From Sorex araneus (taxonomy: Eukaryota > Chordata > Mammalia > Eulipotyphla > Soricidae): a stretch of 64,000 bases of DNA. The stretch lies in assembly GCF_027595985.1 (NCBI RefSeq), contig NC_073312.1, forward strand, positions 4,365,051 through 4,429,050, in the 5' to 3' direction. Position 1 is the stretch's first letter, and each line of letters opens with the position of its first letter. The notes beneath the pieces are model-generated. The model worked only from the letters and a program-made list of their open reading frames with translations, had not been told where the DNA came from and did no database searches. A program made the position numbers and the translations under genes. This document shows positions 1 to 9,519 of the stretch, piece after piece.

Positions 1-165
1 GGCTGGGGGGTGCCACACCTGGCGGTGCTCAGGGCTGAGTCCTAGCTCTGCACTCAGGAATCTCTCCCAGTGGCTCCAGAGACTTGCGGGGTGCTGGGGA
101 TCAAACCCCAGGGGGCCAGAGCGAGGCAAATGCCCTACCTGCCGTGCGAGCTCTCCAGCCCCTCA
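1..165 (-). mobile_element. tRNA-derived SINE (shrew type), cut by window edge
   Basis: Reads on the minus strand. The plus strand shows the tail-to-head order typical of this family: CACACCTGGCGGTGCTCAGG, then a GCACTCAGGAAT block, a degenerate B-box complement (ATCAAACCCCA) and the head complement ending CTCCAGCCCC. Diverged, with no target-site duplication visible because the 3' end is outside the window. Confidence 0.8.
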
Positions 166-548
166 AAACACTTTTTCAACCCACACAAAAGTGGTTACAA
201 AGAACATCCTTACAGCTGTCACCTCAATTTGCTAGTTTTTAACATTGTACTGCCAACTCCTTTTTCCTGAACTATTTCAGGGTTGGTTACATACAGCTCG
301 GCCTTTGCTCTTTTGTACTCTTTTATATTTTCAGAGTGCGGACTAGTCCTGACCAGTTCCTGGGGGACCAGGGGGCTAGTCTTTGAGCCTGGAGCTCCTG
401 CAAACATGTACTTCAGCGTCCTCAATTCCGCGGGACCATCTGTCTTCAAACTATGAAAATAATAACAAATTGGACAGGGTCTGGCCCCCAAACCAGCCCA
501 CAGCAAAAACAAATATGCTGAAAAATCCTTGAAGATGACCCTGGGCCG

Positions 549-549
<1 letters not shown>
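166..549. other. Unique upstream flank, nothing recognised
   Basis: Moderately AT-rich sequence between two SINEs. I see no splice-flanked exon, no promoter signal and no repeat I can name. Confidence 0.6.

Positions 550-583
<34 letters not shown>
550..583 (+). repeat. Uninterrupted poly(G), 34 bases
   Basis: Thirty-four consecutive G, directly abutting the head of the next SINE. The family consensus starts with GGGG, so the run probably grew from the element's own 5' end. Its true length is doubtful because such runs sequence badly. Confidence 0.9.
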
Positions 584-585
<2 letters not shown>

Positions 586-789
586 TGCTGGAGCGATAGT
601 ACAGCTGCGAGGGCGTTTACCGGATGTAGCAACCCACCTGGTTCAATCCCCTTCACCCCACATAGTACCCCCCTCCACCCCACCCCACCCCACCCCGCCC
701 CCACAGCCTTCCAGGAGTGACTCCTGAATGCAAAGCCAGGAGAGGCCCTGAGCGTCACCAGGTGTGGGCCCCAAATCAAAAACATAAAT
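584..789 (+). mobile_element. tRNA-derived SINE, diverged
   Basis: Plus-strand order: head CTGGAGCGATAGTACAGC, degenerate B box GGTTCAATCCCC, a CCCCA-rich expansion at about 670-703, then the body AGGAGTGACTCCTGAATGCA and the tail GTGTGGGCCCCAAATC. The CCACCCCACCCC stretch replaces the usual CATATGGTCCCCC joint. Confidence 0.8.
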
Positions 790-870
790 AGAGATCACCC
801 AAATCCTACTTCCCATGTAGTGATACATTCAGTTAAAAATGATTTTTTTCTGGTCATTTTGCACATGACT

Positions 871-1041
871 TTTTTTTTTGGGGGGGGGTCACACCTGGTG
901 ATGCACAGGGGTTACTCCTGGCTCTGCACTCAGGAATTACTCCTGGCAGTGTCAGGGGACCATATGGGGTGCTAGGAATCGAACCCGGGTCAGCTGCGTG
1001 CAAGGCAAATGCCCTCCCCGCTGTGCCATCGCTCCAGCCCC
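871..1041 (-). mobile_element. tRNA-derived SINE, near full length
   Basis: Minus-strand copy. A T run followed by GGGGGGGGGTCACACCTGG is the complement of the tail. The whole body, the B-box complement (GAATCGAACCCGGG) and the head complement ending ATCGCTCCAGCCCC are intact. The GTGACCC tail motif has expanded into a run of G on this strand. Confidence 0.92.
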
Positions 1042-1046
1042 TGCAC

Positions 1047-1530
1047 TTTTTTATTTTATTTTATTTTATTGAATCACCGTGAGGTAGTTACAAGCTTTCA
1101 TGTTTGGGTTACAATCTCACAATGATCACACACCCATCCCTCCACCAGTGCACATTCCCCACCACCAATATCCTGGGTATACCCCCCCCTTTCCCACCCT
1201 CCCCCTGCCTCCATGGCAGACAATATTCCCCATACTCTCTCTCTACTTTTGGGCATTATGGCTTGCAACACAGACACTGAGAGGTCATCCTGTTTGGTCC
1301 ATTATCTACTTTCGGCACACATCTCCCATCCTGACTGGTTCCTCCAGCCATCATTTTCTTAGTGACCCCTTCTCTGTTCCATCTGCCTTCTCCCCTCCGC
1401 TCGTGAAGCAGGCTTCCAGCTATGGGGCAATCCCCCTGGCCCTTGTATCTGCCGTCCTTGGGCCTGCACATGATTTTTATACAGCTTTGTTTTCTCAAAA
1501 TATCTGAGTGACCCTTCTCTTTTTTCTTCA
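1047..1530 (-). mobile_element. LINE-1-like 3' end fragment
   Basis: Begins on the plus strand with a (TTTTA)n run, i.e. the poly(A) end of a minus-strand element. About 450 bases of repeat-like, C-rich sequence follow (CACCAGTGCACATTCCCCAC, then GGCATTATGGCTTGCAACAC). I recall this as a shrew L1 3' UTR. No reverse transcriptase ORF is present. The family name is recollection, not search. Confidence 0.6.
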
Positions 1531-1682
1531 CACGCATGCATGCATCTATCCAGGAAACATAAACAAAGCACGCCTAGAGTCCAGGTCTTCTCGTGGAATC
1601 ATGTAATTTCATACCTACAAAATGCGGTCATGGCAGCCCATGGCAATGCTTATTTCGGCTGCATCGCTCCTCCTGTGACAGA

Positions 1683-1860
1683 AAGACCCCAGGCCAGAGA
1701 GATAGAGCAGACACGGCACTTCCTTACTTGGCTGACCAGGACCAATCCCCAGCACCCCACATGGTCCGTCGAAAGCTATTCGGAATGATCCCTGAGTGCA
1801 GAGCCAGGAGTAAGCCCTGAGCACCACAGGGTGTAGCCCAAAAACCAAAAAGAGAAAAAA
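1683..1860 (+). mobile_element. tRNA-derived SINE, diverged
   Basis: Head CCAGAGAGATAGAGCAGACA, B-box-like CCAATCCCCAGCA, body TGATCCCTGAGTGCAGAGCC, tail GGGTGTAGCCCAAAAACC and an A-rich end. Older than its neighbours, judging by substitutions in the head. Confidence 0.75.
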
Positions 1861-1940
1861 GTTCTCCCTTGCCTATCCCTTGCCCTAAGGGAGGTCCCTA
1901 CGGTTAGGTTTCTGTGTGCTATGTATTTCCAAATTAAAAG

Positions 1941-2161
1941 GAAATGACATTGGGGCCGGAGCGATAGCACAGCGGGTAGGGCGTTTGCCTTGCACTCGGC
2001 CGACCCGGGCTCGATCCCCGGCATCCCATATGGTCCCCCAAGCACCGCCAGGAGTAATTCCTGAGTGCAAAGCCAGGAGTAACCCCTGAGCATCGCTGGG
2101 TGTGACCCAAAAAGCAAAAAAATAAATAAATAAATAAAAAGAAATAAAAAGAAATGACATT
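1941..2161 (+). mobile_element. Young SINE with 11-bp target-site duplication
   Basis: The element itself runs from 1952. It is close to consensus throughout: GGGGCCGGAGCGATAGCACA, CTCGATCCCCGGC, AGGAGTAATTCCTGAGTGC, GGGTGTGACCC, then an A-rich AAAT/AAAG tail. It is flanked by perfect repeats GAAATGACATT at 1941-1951 and 2151-2161, the signature of L1-mediated insertion. Confidence 0.95.
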
Positions 2162-2172
2162 TAAATTTTCAG

Positions 2173-2369
2173 AAAAATATTAGTTGGGGGGCCAGAGCGA
2201 TAGCACAGCGGGCAGGGCGTTTGCCTTGCACGCGGCCGACCCGGGTTCGATCCCCGGCATCCCATATGGTCCCCCAAGCACTGCCAGGAGTAATTCCTGA
2301 GTGCAAAGTCAGGAGTAACCCCTGAGCATTGCTGGGTGTGACCCAAAAAGAAAAAAAAATATTAGTTGG
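2173..2369 (+). mobile_element. Young SINE with 14-bp target-site duplication
   Basis: Near-consensus element at about 2187-2354, flanked by AAAAATATTAGTTG copies at 2173-2186 and 2355-2368. It lies immediately downstream of the previous SINE, so two insertions fell within about 30 bases of each other. Confidence 0.93.
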
Positions 2370-2543
2370 GCCAGAGCAATAGCAATAGCAATAGCAATAG
2401 GCTGATCTGGGTTCGATCCCCGGCATCCCATAGGGCCCCCCCCACCCAGCACCGCCAGGAGTCATTCCTGAGTGCAGAGCCAGGAGGAACCCCTGAGCAT
2501 CACCGGGTACTGAGCCAGAAAGCAAACATAAATAAATAAGTAA
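2369..2543 (+). mobile_element. SINE with rearranged head
   Basis: Abuts the previous element's right-hand duplication. The head starts GGCCAGAGCAATAGC, but the A-box region (normally CACAGCGGGTAGGGCGTTTG) is replaced by repeated AGCAAT units at about 2376-2401. The B box (GGTTCGATCCCC), body and A-rich tail remain. It ends beside another TAATGACATTTT, resembling the GAAATGACATT duplication upstream. Confidence 0.85.
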
Positions 2544-2664
2544 TGACATTTTAAAAACGAGTCGAGGTGGTTCCAGTGAGCGGGTGTGTGGCTCTGCACG
2601 CTGTACATCAGGTCTATTCCGTGGCCGGTGCAGCCTCGCTGGTAATCCCGACGTCCAAACGGCT

Positions 2665-2790
2665 GGGCTGGAGAGACGATCCAGGGGCTCCAGGCAGGCT
2701 TTGAAGGTGGGGGGCCGGTCCTGGTGTCCAGCAACCAGGGGCTGCCCTGAGCACTGCCGGAGTGACCCTGAGGACCCGCCAGACGCTCGT
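2665..2790 (+). mobile_element. Possible decayed SINE
   Basis: GGGCTGGAGAGACGATCCAG resembles the head, and CCCTGAGCACTGCCGGAGTG resembles the tail. The middle is unrecognisable. Confidence 0.35.
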
Positions 2791-2858
2791 GTCTGGTTTT
2801 GTCTCATCTGCGATGCCAGCACCACTGGCACTTGGTTTCCCGAAGATAAAATTGTATG

Positions 2859-3060
2859 AAAACATCAAACGTTGGGGCCGGAGCGATAGCACAGCGGGTT
2901 GGGCGTTTGCCTTGCACGCGGCCGACCCGGGTTCGATCTCCGACATCCCATAGGGTCCCCCAGGCACTGCCAGGAGTAATTCCTGAGTGCAGAGCCAGGA
3001 GTAACCCCTGAGCATCGCTGGGTGTGACCCCCCCCCCAAAAAAAGAAAATATCAAACATT
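2859..3060 (+). mobile_element. SINE with expanded C run in tail
   Basis: Near-consensus element from 2874. The tail motif GTGACCC has grown to ten C, followed by an A run. The flanks AACATCAAACGTT (left) and AATATCAAACATT (right) look like a slightly diverged target-site duplication. Confidence 0.92.
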
Positions 3061-3954
3061 CCTCCCTGAGTTCAAGCCCCTCCAATCCCCGTGTGAGTTT
3101 CATAATTGCTCTTCTCAGGAGGACAGGACAGGCGTCTCGGTGGCCCGGAGCGCGCGGCCCGTGGGGGTGGGAGAGGTTACTGGGCCCCCCGGGGAGGGGG
3201 CTCGAGCGCCAACCTCCTACAGACGGTGCGGGCCTCGCAGTGTCTCCCCCCAGCCCCCTTGAGCTTCAGGCCGCGCACGCAGCCGTGAGGCCTCGTTCTC
3301 CGGAGCACTGAGCTGTTTCCCTTAGGCGCCTGCGCAGAGCAGAGACCAGGGGTCCGGGGGCCTCGGGACACTCAGCCAGCCCCTGGCCCTGCCCGCCCGG
3401 CCTGGAGATTGGCTCCACCTCCTTGTGCAGGGATGGAGCCCACGGGCCCCCGGGGACAGAGACCGTTGAGAGCTTCTGTGCGCCCAGGGTAGCCCCGAGG
3501 GAGAGGCTGGGGGCTGCGTGCAGAGGTGCGGTGGGGCGGTGCAGCTTGGCCAGCAGGGAGAAGGCCGGTCCAGGGACACGCAGCCTTCAGCGGGGAGCAG
3601 TGGGGTCCCCCTGTCCCAGACGCCCCCGCAGTGCGCCGCAGAGCCCCCGCTCCGGGGCTGGAAGATGCCCTCTCCCGGAAGGGGAGCGAGCGCCCTGGTG
3701 CGGAGTTCAAACCCCCCTGAGAGCGCGCTAAGGTGACCCAGCAGAAACGGGCAGTCGGGTCAGAAGACTCGGCGTTTCCTCCCACGGGAAACACGGGGGC
3801 CTGGGGCCGGAGGGTATCGGACGGAGGCCCCCGGGCAGCCAGCCCGCGCCACTGCAGCTCCGCAGCTTCGGAAGCTCAAGGACATCCCCTGAATAAACGC
3901 GGAATTTCAGACCTGGGTCTTTCACCAGAAAAAAAGTTTGAATACAAACTTTCT
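3061..3954. other. GC-rich unique upstream flank
   Basis: Open frames cross this stretch on both strands only because stop codons are rare in GC-rich DNA. None has a family signature or paired splice sites. No element recognised. Confidence 0.5.
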
Positions 3955-4166
3955 AAATTGTAGAATTTTGGGGCTGGAGAGATAGCACAGCGGGTAGGGC
4001 GTTTGCCTTGCACGCAGCTGACCCGGGTTCAAATCCCAGCATCCCATATGGTCCCCTGAGCACGGCCAGGGGTAATTCCTGAGTGCAAAGCCAGGAGTAA
4101 CTCCTGTGCATCGCCGGGTGTGACCCAAAAGGCAAAAAAAAATAATAATAATAAATTGTAGAATTT
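3955..4166 (+). mobile_element. SINE with perfect 14-bp target-site duplication
   Basis: The element starts with GGGGCTGGAGAGATAGCACA at about 3970. The tail GTGACCCAAAAGGC is followed by an (AAT)n run. AAATTGTAGAATTT occurs at 3955-3968 and again at 4153-4166. Confidence 0.95.
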
Positions 4167-4347
4167 CTTCTTCCTGGATTAGGCCACGTGGGACCCCCCG
4201 CCCCCAGCAGCCCTCCAAAACCTGCATTTTCTACTAAGTCACGATCATCTTGTTCAAAGGCAGGTCCTGAAAACAGTCTTCAATAAGTCTTTGGACAAAT
4301 CACTTAATTCTTGCATTTCTCCCCTTTGTTCCCTTTAAAAATCAGAC

Positions 4348-4520
4348 TGGAGTCCAGAGAGATAGGATAGCGGGCATGGCACTGGCCTTGCACCCAGCCA
4401 GCCTGGGCACTCGGCATCTTAGACGGGCTGCCAAGCTCTGCCAGGATTGATGCCTGAGCACAGAGCCAGGAGTAACCCCTAAATACTGTCAGGTGTGCTC
4501 CTCGGCTCCCCCACATTAGA
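4348..4520 (+). mobile_element. Decayed SINE
   Basis: Head CCAGAGAGATAGGATAGCGG, GCCTTGCACCCAGCC, body CAGAGCCAGGAGTAACCCCT and tail GTCAGGTGTGCTCC. The B box is mostly lost. Confidence 0.75.
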
Positions 4521-4608
4521 CCCAAGGCTTGATTAAACAAACGAAAATAATAAGAATGTGCTAGAAATGTTTCAGAATATTGCTTTTCCTGAACCACCTC
4601 ACAGTGAA

Positions 4609-4611
<3 letters not shown>

Positions 4612-4666
<55 letters not shown>

Positions 4667-4676
4667 TGTGTGTGTA
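4612..4676. repeat. (GA)n then (TG)n microsatellite
   Basis: Uninterrupted GA dinucleotides at 4612-4663, followed by a short TG run to 4676. Confidence 0.97.
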
Positions 4677-4784
4677 AAATCCATGTTCAGGCTCCAAGAA
4701 TTGAAGATGACTTGACTGGCCCAACAGGTTTTGATGGAAAGATCAAGATGATTGAAAGATTAATATCTCCATGCAATAAATAGA

Positions 4785-4803
4785 ATATATATATATATAT
4801 ATT
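4785..4803. repeat. (AT)n microsatellite
   Basis: About nine AT dinucleotides in an AT-rich unique stretch. Confidence 0.9.
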
Positions 4804-4922
4804 ACTGTGATAGAAGTGATATGCAGACAAAAAGGGCATTTGTTCTGTAAATTAGTTGAAATCTATTTGAAAACAAAATATTTTCTTTTTGTCTTAGTCT
4901 TTTCTTATTGGAAAAATACATT

Positions 4923-5012
4923 TGGGGTAGGAGCGGTTGTACAGCGGGGAGGGTGTTTGCCTTGCATATGGCAGACCTGGGTTCCATCCCCAACACCACA
5001 CACCTATGTTCG
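4923..5012 (+). mobile_element. SINE head fragment
   Basis: GGGGTAGGAGCGGTTGTACAG, then GCCTTGCATATGGCAGACC and GGTTCCATCCCCAACACC match the tRNA-like head. The body is missing. The next element is inserted just downstream, in the opposite orientation. Confidence 0.7.
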
Positions 5013-5027
5013 CCTAGCATTGGCATT

Positions 5028-5299
5028 TAGATACAGTCACAGTCACCCCATTGCTTATCAATTTGCTTGAGTGGGCACCAGTAACGTCTCAATTGTGAGA
5101 CCTGTTACTGTTTTTGGCATATTGAATACGCCACGGGTCGCTTGCCAGGCTCTGCCGTGCAGGCGGGATACTCTAGGTAGCTTGCTGGGCTCTCCGAGAG
5201 GGGCGGAGGAATCAAACCTGGGTCGGCTGCATGCAAGGCAAATACCCTACCCACTGTGCTATTTTTTCTTTTCTATTGCTCCAGCCATAGATACAGTCA
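5028..5299 (-). mobile_element. Second SINE family (longer body) with 12-bp target-site duplication
   Basis: Minus-strand element at 5040-5287, bounded by perfect TAGATACAGTCA copies at 5028-5039 and 5288-5299. The right end, read on the plus strand, is the complement of the same tRNA-like head (AAACCTGGGTCGGCTGCATG, ATTGCTCCAGCC). The body differs entirely from the common family: TTTGCTTGAGTGGGCACCAG, CTCCGAGAGGGGCGGAGGAA. The head holds an extra AAAAGAAAAAATAG-like insertion. I recall this body from shrew genomes. Confidence 0.9.
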
Positions 5300-5489
5300 T
5301 ACATATCAATTACTAAGACATTTGGAAGACAAGAACTAATGTGCAACCTATTTGTGTTGTAAAAACACACTTGAATGCAGGGCCCAGAGAGATGGGATGG
5401 AGTTCAGGCTGGGTTAGTCCCTGCAGCAGTAGGACCGCCAGGTCTGATGCAATAATAAACATAAAATACGTAACATAAAATACTGCACT

Positions 5490-5660
5490 ATTTTATTTGA
5501 ATGGGGGGTCCCAAGTGGTACTGAGGGAGTTTGCAGACCACTTGCAGCAGCTCTTGGTCAACCAGGCTGGATGCATTGAAACTCCAGGTCACATCTGGTG
5601 GTGCTAGAGATGGGACCAGGGTAGACCACGGGCAAGTCACGTGCATTGTCTGGGCCCAGG
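5490..5660 (-). mobile_element. Possible decayed SINE
   Basis: The T-rich start, GGTCCCAAGTGGTACTGAGG and GTGGTGCTAGAGATGGGACC only loosely match the family complement. Confidence 0.3.
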
Positions 5661-5674
5661 GCCCTCCATTCATC

Positions 5675-5870
5675 CCTCTTAAGTGTACAGATCTGGGGGC
5701 ACCCACGATATTGTGCAACCCCATCACCGCCATCCAGTTCCAGAACTTTCTCCGGGTCCCAAACGGAAGTTCTATACCACTGGTCACTGGTACTATTGCT
5801 ATGGGTCACCCCGTCCATCCCACCCTGCCCGGTGAATGTCTTGTCTGGGAACCTTTGAGAAGTGTGGTGA
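5675..5870 (-). mobile_element. Old LINE-1 (L1M-like) 3' fragment
   Basis: TTGTGCAACCCCATCACCGC, TTCCAGAACTTTCTCCGGGT and CCCAAACGGAAGTTCTATAC match the widely shared mammalian L1M 3' region as I remember it. Another piece, CCTAGAGTGGGGATTGCAGG at about 6491-6510, fits the same old element, split by younger SINEs. Confidence 0.45.
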
Positions 5871-5894
5871 GATGTTTCTCTTTTTTTGTGTGTG

Positions 5895-6062
5895 TGTGCT
5901 TTTTGGGTCACACCCGGCGATGCACAGGGGTTACTCCTGGCTCTGCACTCAGGAATTACCCCTGGCGGTGCTCAGGGGACCCTATGGGATGCTGGGATTC
6001 GAACCCGGGTTGGCCGCGTGCAAGGCAAACGCCCTACCCGCTGTGCTATCGCTCCAGCCCCC
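5895..6062 (-). mobile_element. tRNA-derived SINE, near consensus
   Basis: A short TG run, then TTTTTGGGTCACACCCGGCG, the full body, GATTCGAACCCGGGTTGGCC and ATCGCTCCAGCCCC. Intact minus-strand copy inserted in the old L1-like sequence. Confidence 0.95.
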
Positions 6063-6554
6063 AGATGTTTTTCTCTTTTACTTCACTTCCCAGCATCTCT
6101 CCAGATGTGTGCCCCGACATGTGTCAAAAGGAACTTTTCTTTATAAATTGGTTTTGGGGCTTCGCCAGAAGGCAACTACCAACTCTGTGCTTGGGTGGTT
6201 CTTGCAGGGCCTGGTGGGTGCGGGGGCCCAAGTGCAGTATTGGGGTGAGGGGTGGACCCCCGGCCTCTCGTGCAGAAAGTCTGAGTTTCACCAGGAAAGC
6301 AGCTCTATGGGCCCTGCTCTTCTGGTTTAATGCCGATGGCCACTGCAAAGCCCAGACGCAGGGGCCATGCTTGGATTATCCAGCTACGTGGGCCCGGAGC
6401 TGCTCTCCGTTGGCTACTGTGGACAAAACTGAGGAATAATCTGGGCGTACACAAACCTGAGCGTCTGCTTCCATTCTTTTGTGTTACTTCCTAGAGTGGG
6501 GATTGCAGGTCAGCTAGTAATTGCTATTTTGGGAGAAGCTGCTCACTGCTTTAT

Positions 6555-6555
<1 letters not shown>

Positions 6556-6604
<49 letters not shown>

Positions 6605-6608
6605 CGTG
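6556..6608. repeat. (TG)n(CG)n microsatellite
   Basis: About 20 TG units followed by CG dinucleotides. Alternating purine-pyrimidine with a CG tract can adopt Z-DNA. Confidence 0.95.
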
Positions 6609-6760
6609 CATGTGCCTGCATGTCAGGGCTTACTCCTGGCTCTGTGCTCAGCGGTCACTCCTGGTGGGGTTTGGGTTTGGGGACCATCTGTTGATGACTG
6701 ATCCAGCCTTGGTCGTGCCCAAGGCATGTCCCCTTGCCCGCTGTATGATGCCCAGCTCCC
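6609..6760 (-). mobile_element. Decayed SINE
   Basis: GGGCTTACTCCTGGCTCTGT and CAGCGGTCACTCCTGGTGGG retain the body complement. The head is largely lost. Confidence 0.6.
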
Positions 6761-7054
6761 ACCCACTGCGTCTGCACCGGGGCCCTCCCACCAGCAGGGA
6801 ACAGACCCTCTGAGCATCTCCCGGATGTTTTATTCTCTCACCCTGTGAGCATGAGGGGAGGTGTCCCTGTGTTTTTGCGAGGCATTTCCCTCATGGATTC
6901 TAATCAGAAACACGCTTCCTTGTGTCCCTCGGTCATTTATCTTCCTTCGAGCAACATCTCTTAGCCTTGGCCCAGTTTTGAATTAAGCTGTTTTGTTGTC
7001 TAGCTTGCAACTCTCAACACACACACAGCTGGAAATTGACACTCACCTGGGGAG

Positions 7055-7203
7055 AAGTATTTTATTTTTTTTTGTTTTGGGGCCACACCTGGCTCTGCTC
7101 AGGGACCACTCCCGCGGGGGCTCAGGGGACCATACGGGGGCCTGGGCTCAAACCTGGGTCAGCCATGTGCAAGGCAAGCACCCTGCCCGCTACCTCTCAA
7201 GCG
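7055..7203 (-). mobile_element. SINE with internal loss
   Basis: T-rich end, GGGGCCACACCTGGCTCTGC, CTCAGGGGACCATACGGGG, CTCAAACCTGGGTCAGCC and GTGCAAGGCAAGCACCCTGC. The body is shortened and the final CTCCAGCCCC is degraded. Confidence 0.8.
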
Positions 7204-7204
7204 T

Positions 7205-7370
7205 TTTAAACTTCTGTGTCCGGGAGGGTTCGGGCAGACAACCCAAGGGCTGGGTCCCGGCTCTGTCCATGGGATACCTGGTCTCAGTCCCTACACCCTG
7301 AGGAGCACGGCCCTGAGCACTGAGCCAGGAGCTGCCCCCCTGCAGGGCGTGGCTCCAAAACCAATACATA
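7205..7370 (+). mobile_element. Possible decayed SINE
   Basis: ACGGCCCTGAGCACTGAGCC and AGGGCGTGGCTCCAAAACC resemble the body and tail. The head is not clear. Confidence 0.4.
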
Positions 7371-7849
7371 TTTTAAAATGCAGGTTGACGTGAGTCAAAA
7401 CAAGGGCAGATCAGAGTAGACATGAAAGTTGAACAGTGATACGGAAACCAGCTGACTTTCTGCGGTTCCCGGGCGAGACTGAAGGGCACTTGGACTGGGA
7501 TCGTCTGCGAAAAAAAGGAAGCACAGAACATGTTCTTATGGTTATTAAAGTTACACCAGAGAAACCCAGAAGGGCACCTACTTTTAGCCCAGTAGCCGGG
7601 GGTGGCCGGGGTCAGCTACACCCAAGAACATGGGCTTCACCCCGGAGGGACTCCCAGAGCATGGAACTGTTAGGGTTCAAGCAACTGGTTCAGGACGGAG
7701 CTAGGGGACCCAAAGACGTGGCGTCCTGCCTTTAGGGGGTCTCCAGCTGAGTCTGCAAACATTATTTAATGATGAAGCAACCTGGGGGGGGGGCAGAGCC
7801 CAGTGCCTGTCCACCCACCGGAGGGCATCTCAGGCAGCGCGGGGTGCCC
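7371..7849. other. Unique sequence just upstream of CpG island
   Basis: No repeat and no exon recognised. GC content rises towards the island, with a G9 run near 7785. Confidence 0.5.
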
Positions 7850-9010
7850 CCGCGCGCCCCCTTAGGCCCCGGATTATTTCAAATGTTGAAACATGAGGCC
7901 TGGCGGCCCCGGAAACCAAATATTTAAGACCGGTGGGCATCTGCGGGGAGGGGGCGCCTTCCCGTTTCACGGGCCCTCGGGGGACAAGCCGGACACCGGG
8001 TGTCCGGAAGGGCGGTCCCCGCGCCTTTACCGCCCCACATCTCGATCCGAGCGGCTCCTAAGTGGGGCGAGACTGCGGGCTCGGTGCAGCCCACACGGGG
8101 TTCTTGGAGGACGCGTGGCCGGCGAGGACCCGGGGCGAGAGTTCGGGGTCCCCTTCTCCGGCCACGCCGGCCGCGGCGCAGACCCGATGCAGGAACGACG
8201 CGCGCGCGGCCTGGTCGGCGGGGTCCGGGGGTCCGGACTCGAACCCGCGGCCTCGGCGCCGCGGCCGGCCGGCGGCCCGCGAGCCAGGCCTGGACTCCGA
8301 CTCGGCGCTCCCGCGAGCCGCCGCGCGCCCCCATCCCGCGAGGCCCCAGCTCCCACCCCGGGCGCGGCGTTAAAAATAGCCCCGGCGAGATCCAGGCAAC
8401 AGGAAGGAACGAATTTTTTTTTTTAACGCGTAAAAAATGTTTTCCTTCTTGTAAGGAACACAACCGCGACAAGTTCCAACACATAGGGGCCCCCCTCCCC
8501 ACGCACCCCGTCCCCGCCGCCGCTCCCCGAGGCGCGCGCACCCTCGCGGGGATCCGGGGAGCGCAGGTGCCCCCTGCGGCCGCCCCGCGCCTGACCCCGC
8601 CGGCCGCCGCGGCCCCGCGGGAGGGATCGGGGTGGGGAGCCCCGGAGGAAGTTGGGGCGAGGGGGGCCGGCCGGCACCGCGCGAGCCGGGGCCACCCCGG
8701 GGGGCCGCGCCGAGGCCCGCCCGGTCCCGCGTCCCCCCACGTGGCCGGCCGGCCGGGGCCCCACGTGGAAGGGGCGGAGGAGGGAGGCGCGCCGGACCCC
8801 CGGGCCGGACGCCGGGCATCCCGCGACCCCGGGCGGCCCGCGCCCTCCCCCGCCGCGTGGCGTCCGGGGGTGCCCGCCGCGCCCGGCCCCCGCGCCCGCC
8901 CGCCCGCCGCGCCCGCGTGCACTTTCGCGGAGCCCCTAATCCCCCGAGAGAGCCGATTTGTAGTGCGGAGTATCTGGAGGGGGCGAGGCCGGCCCATGTG
9001 GGGTTGTGTC

Positions 9011-9015
9011 ATTGG
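9011..9015 (-). promoter_or_regulatory. Inverted CCAAT box
   Basis: ATTGG in the context GTCATTGGTTTG, a typical NF-Y site orientation in CpG promoters, about 500-600 bases before the candidate exon 1. Confidence 0.45.
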
Positions 9016-9042
9016 TTTGCAAAGAGAGACCCCGCCTTTGCC

Positions 9043-9063
9043 AAAAAAAAAAAAAAAAAAAAA
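9043..9063. repeat. Poly(A), 21 bases, inside the CpG island
   Basis: Pure A run between GC-rich promoter sequences. No SINE body is attached, so it is not simply a retroposon tail. Confidence 0.95.
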
Positions 9064-9470
9064 GAGCGAGGAGTGCGCGAGCGGCGACCCTCACCTCGCT
9101 CCCGCCTCGCTCCTGCGCAGCCGGCGGCCACCGCGCTCGGGCCCGCGCCGCCGCCGCCGCCGGCCCGGCCTTTTCTCTCCGCCCGCCGCCGCCTTCCCGG
9201 AGGAGCAAACAAATAAAGAAGCGCAAATAGCCGGCGGGCGCGCGGCCCCCAGGACGCCCCCTCCCCCGGCCCAACTTGGACGCGGCGGCTCCGGGGGGTG
9301 AGCGCGGCGGGGCGCGGGCCGGGGACCCCGCGCGGGCGGCCCCCTCCCGGCGTGCGTGCGTGCGGGCGGCGCGGGGCCGGCCCGGGTGGGGAGGCTCGGG
9401 AGCCGGGTGGGCGGGGGAAGGGGGTGGGGTGGGTGGGGAAGTAGGAAGAGGCTCGGCGGCGCGGGGAGGC

Positions 9471-9519
9471 GGAGGAGGAGGAGGAGGAGGAGGAGGAGGA
9501 AGGGGAGGGGAGGGGAGGG
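9471..9519 (+). repeat. (GGA)n and G-quadruplex motif
   Basis: About ten GGA units at 9471-9500, then four G tracts of 4, 4, 4 and 3 separated by single A at 9502-9519. This matches the canonical intramolecular G-quadruplex pattern. It sits immediately upstream of a GC box and the candidate exon 1, where such motifs often mark nucleosome-free promoter DNA. Confidence 0.85.

Noticed and set aside
1952-2027. tRNA gene candidates at each SINE head
   Set aside because: A- and B-box-like motifs are present, but each head is continuous with the same SINE body and tail and occurs in many copies. These are tRNA-derived retroposons, not functional tRNA genes.
1-7849. A divergent gene sharing the CpG island
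   Set aside because: Upstream sequence is dominated by SINE and L1 remnants. No minus-strand exon with recognisable protein or good splice sites was seen.
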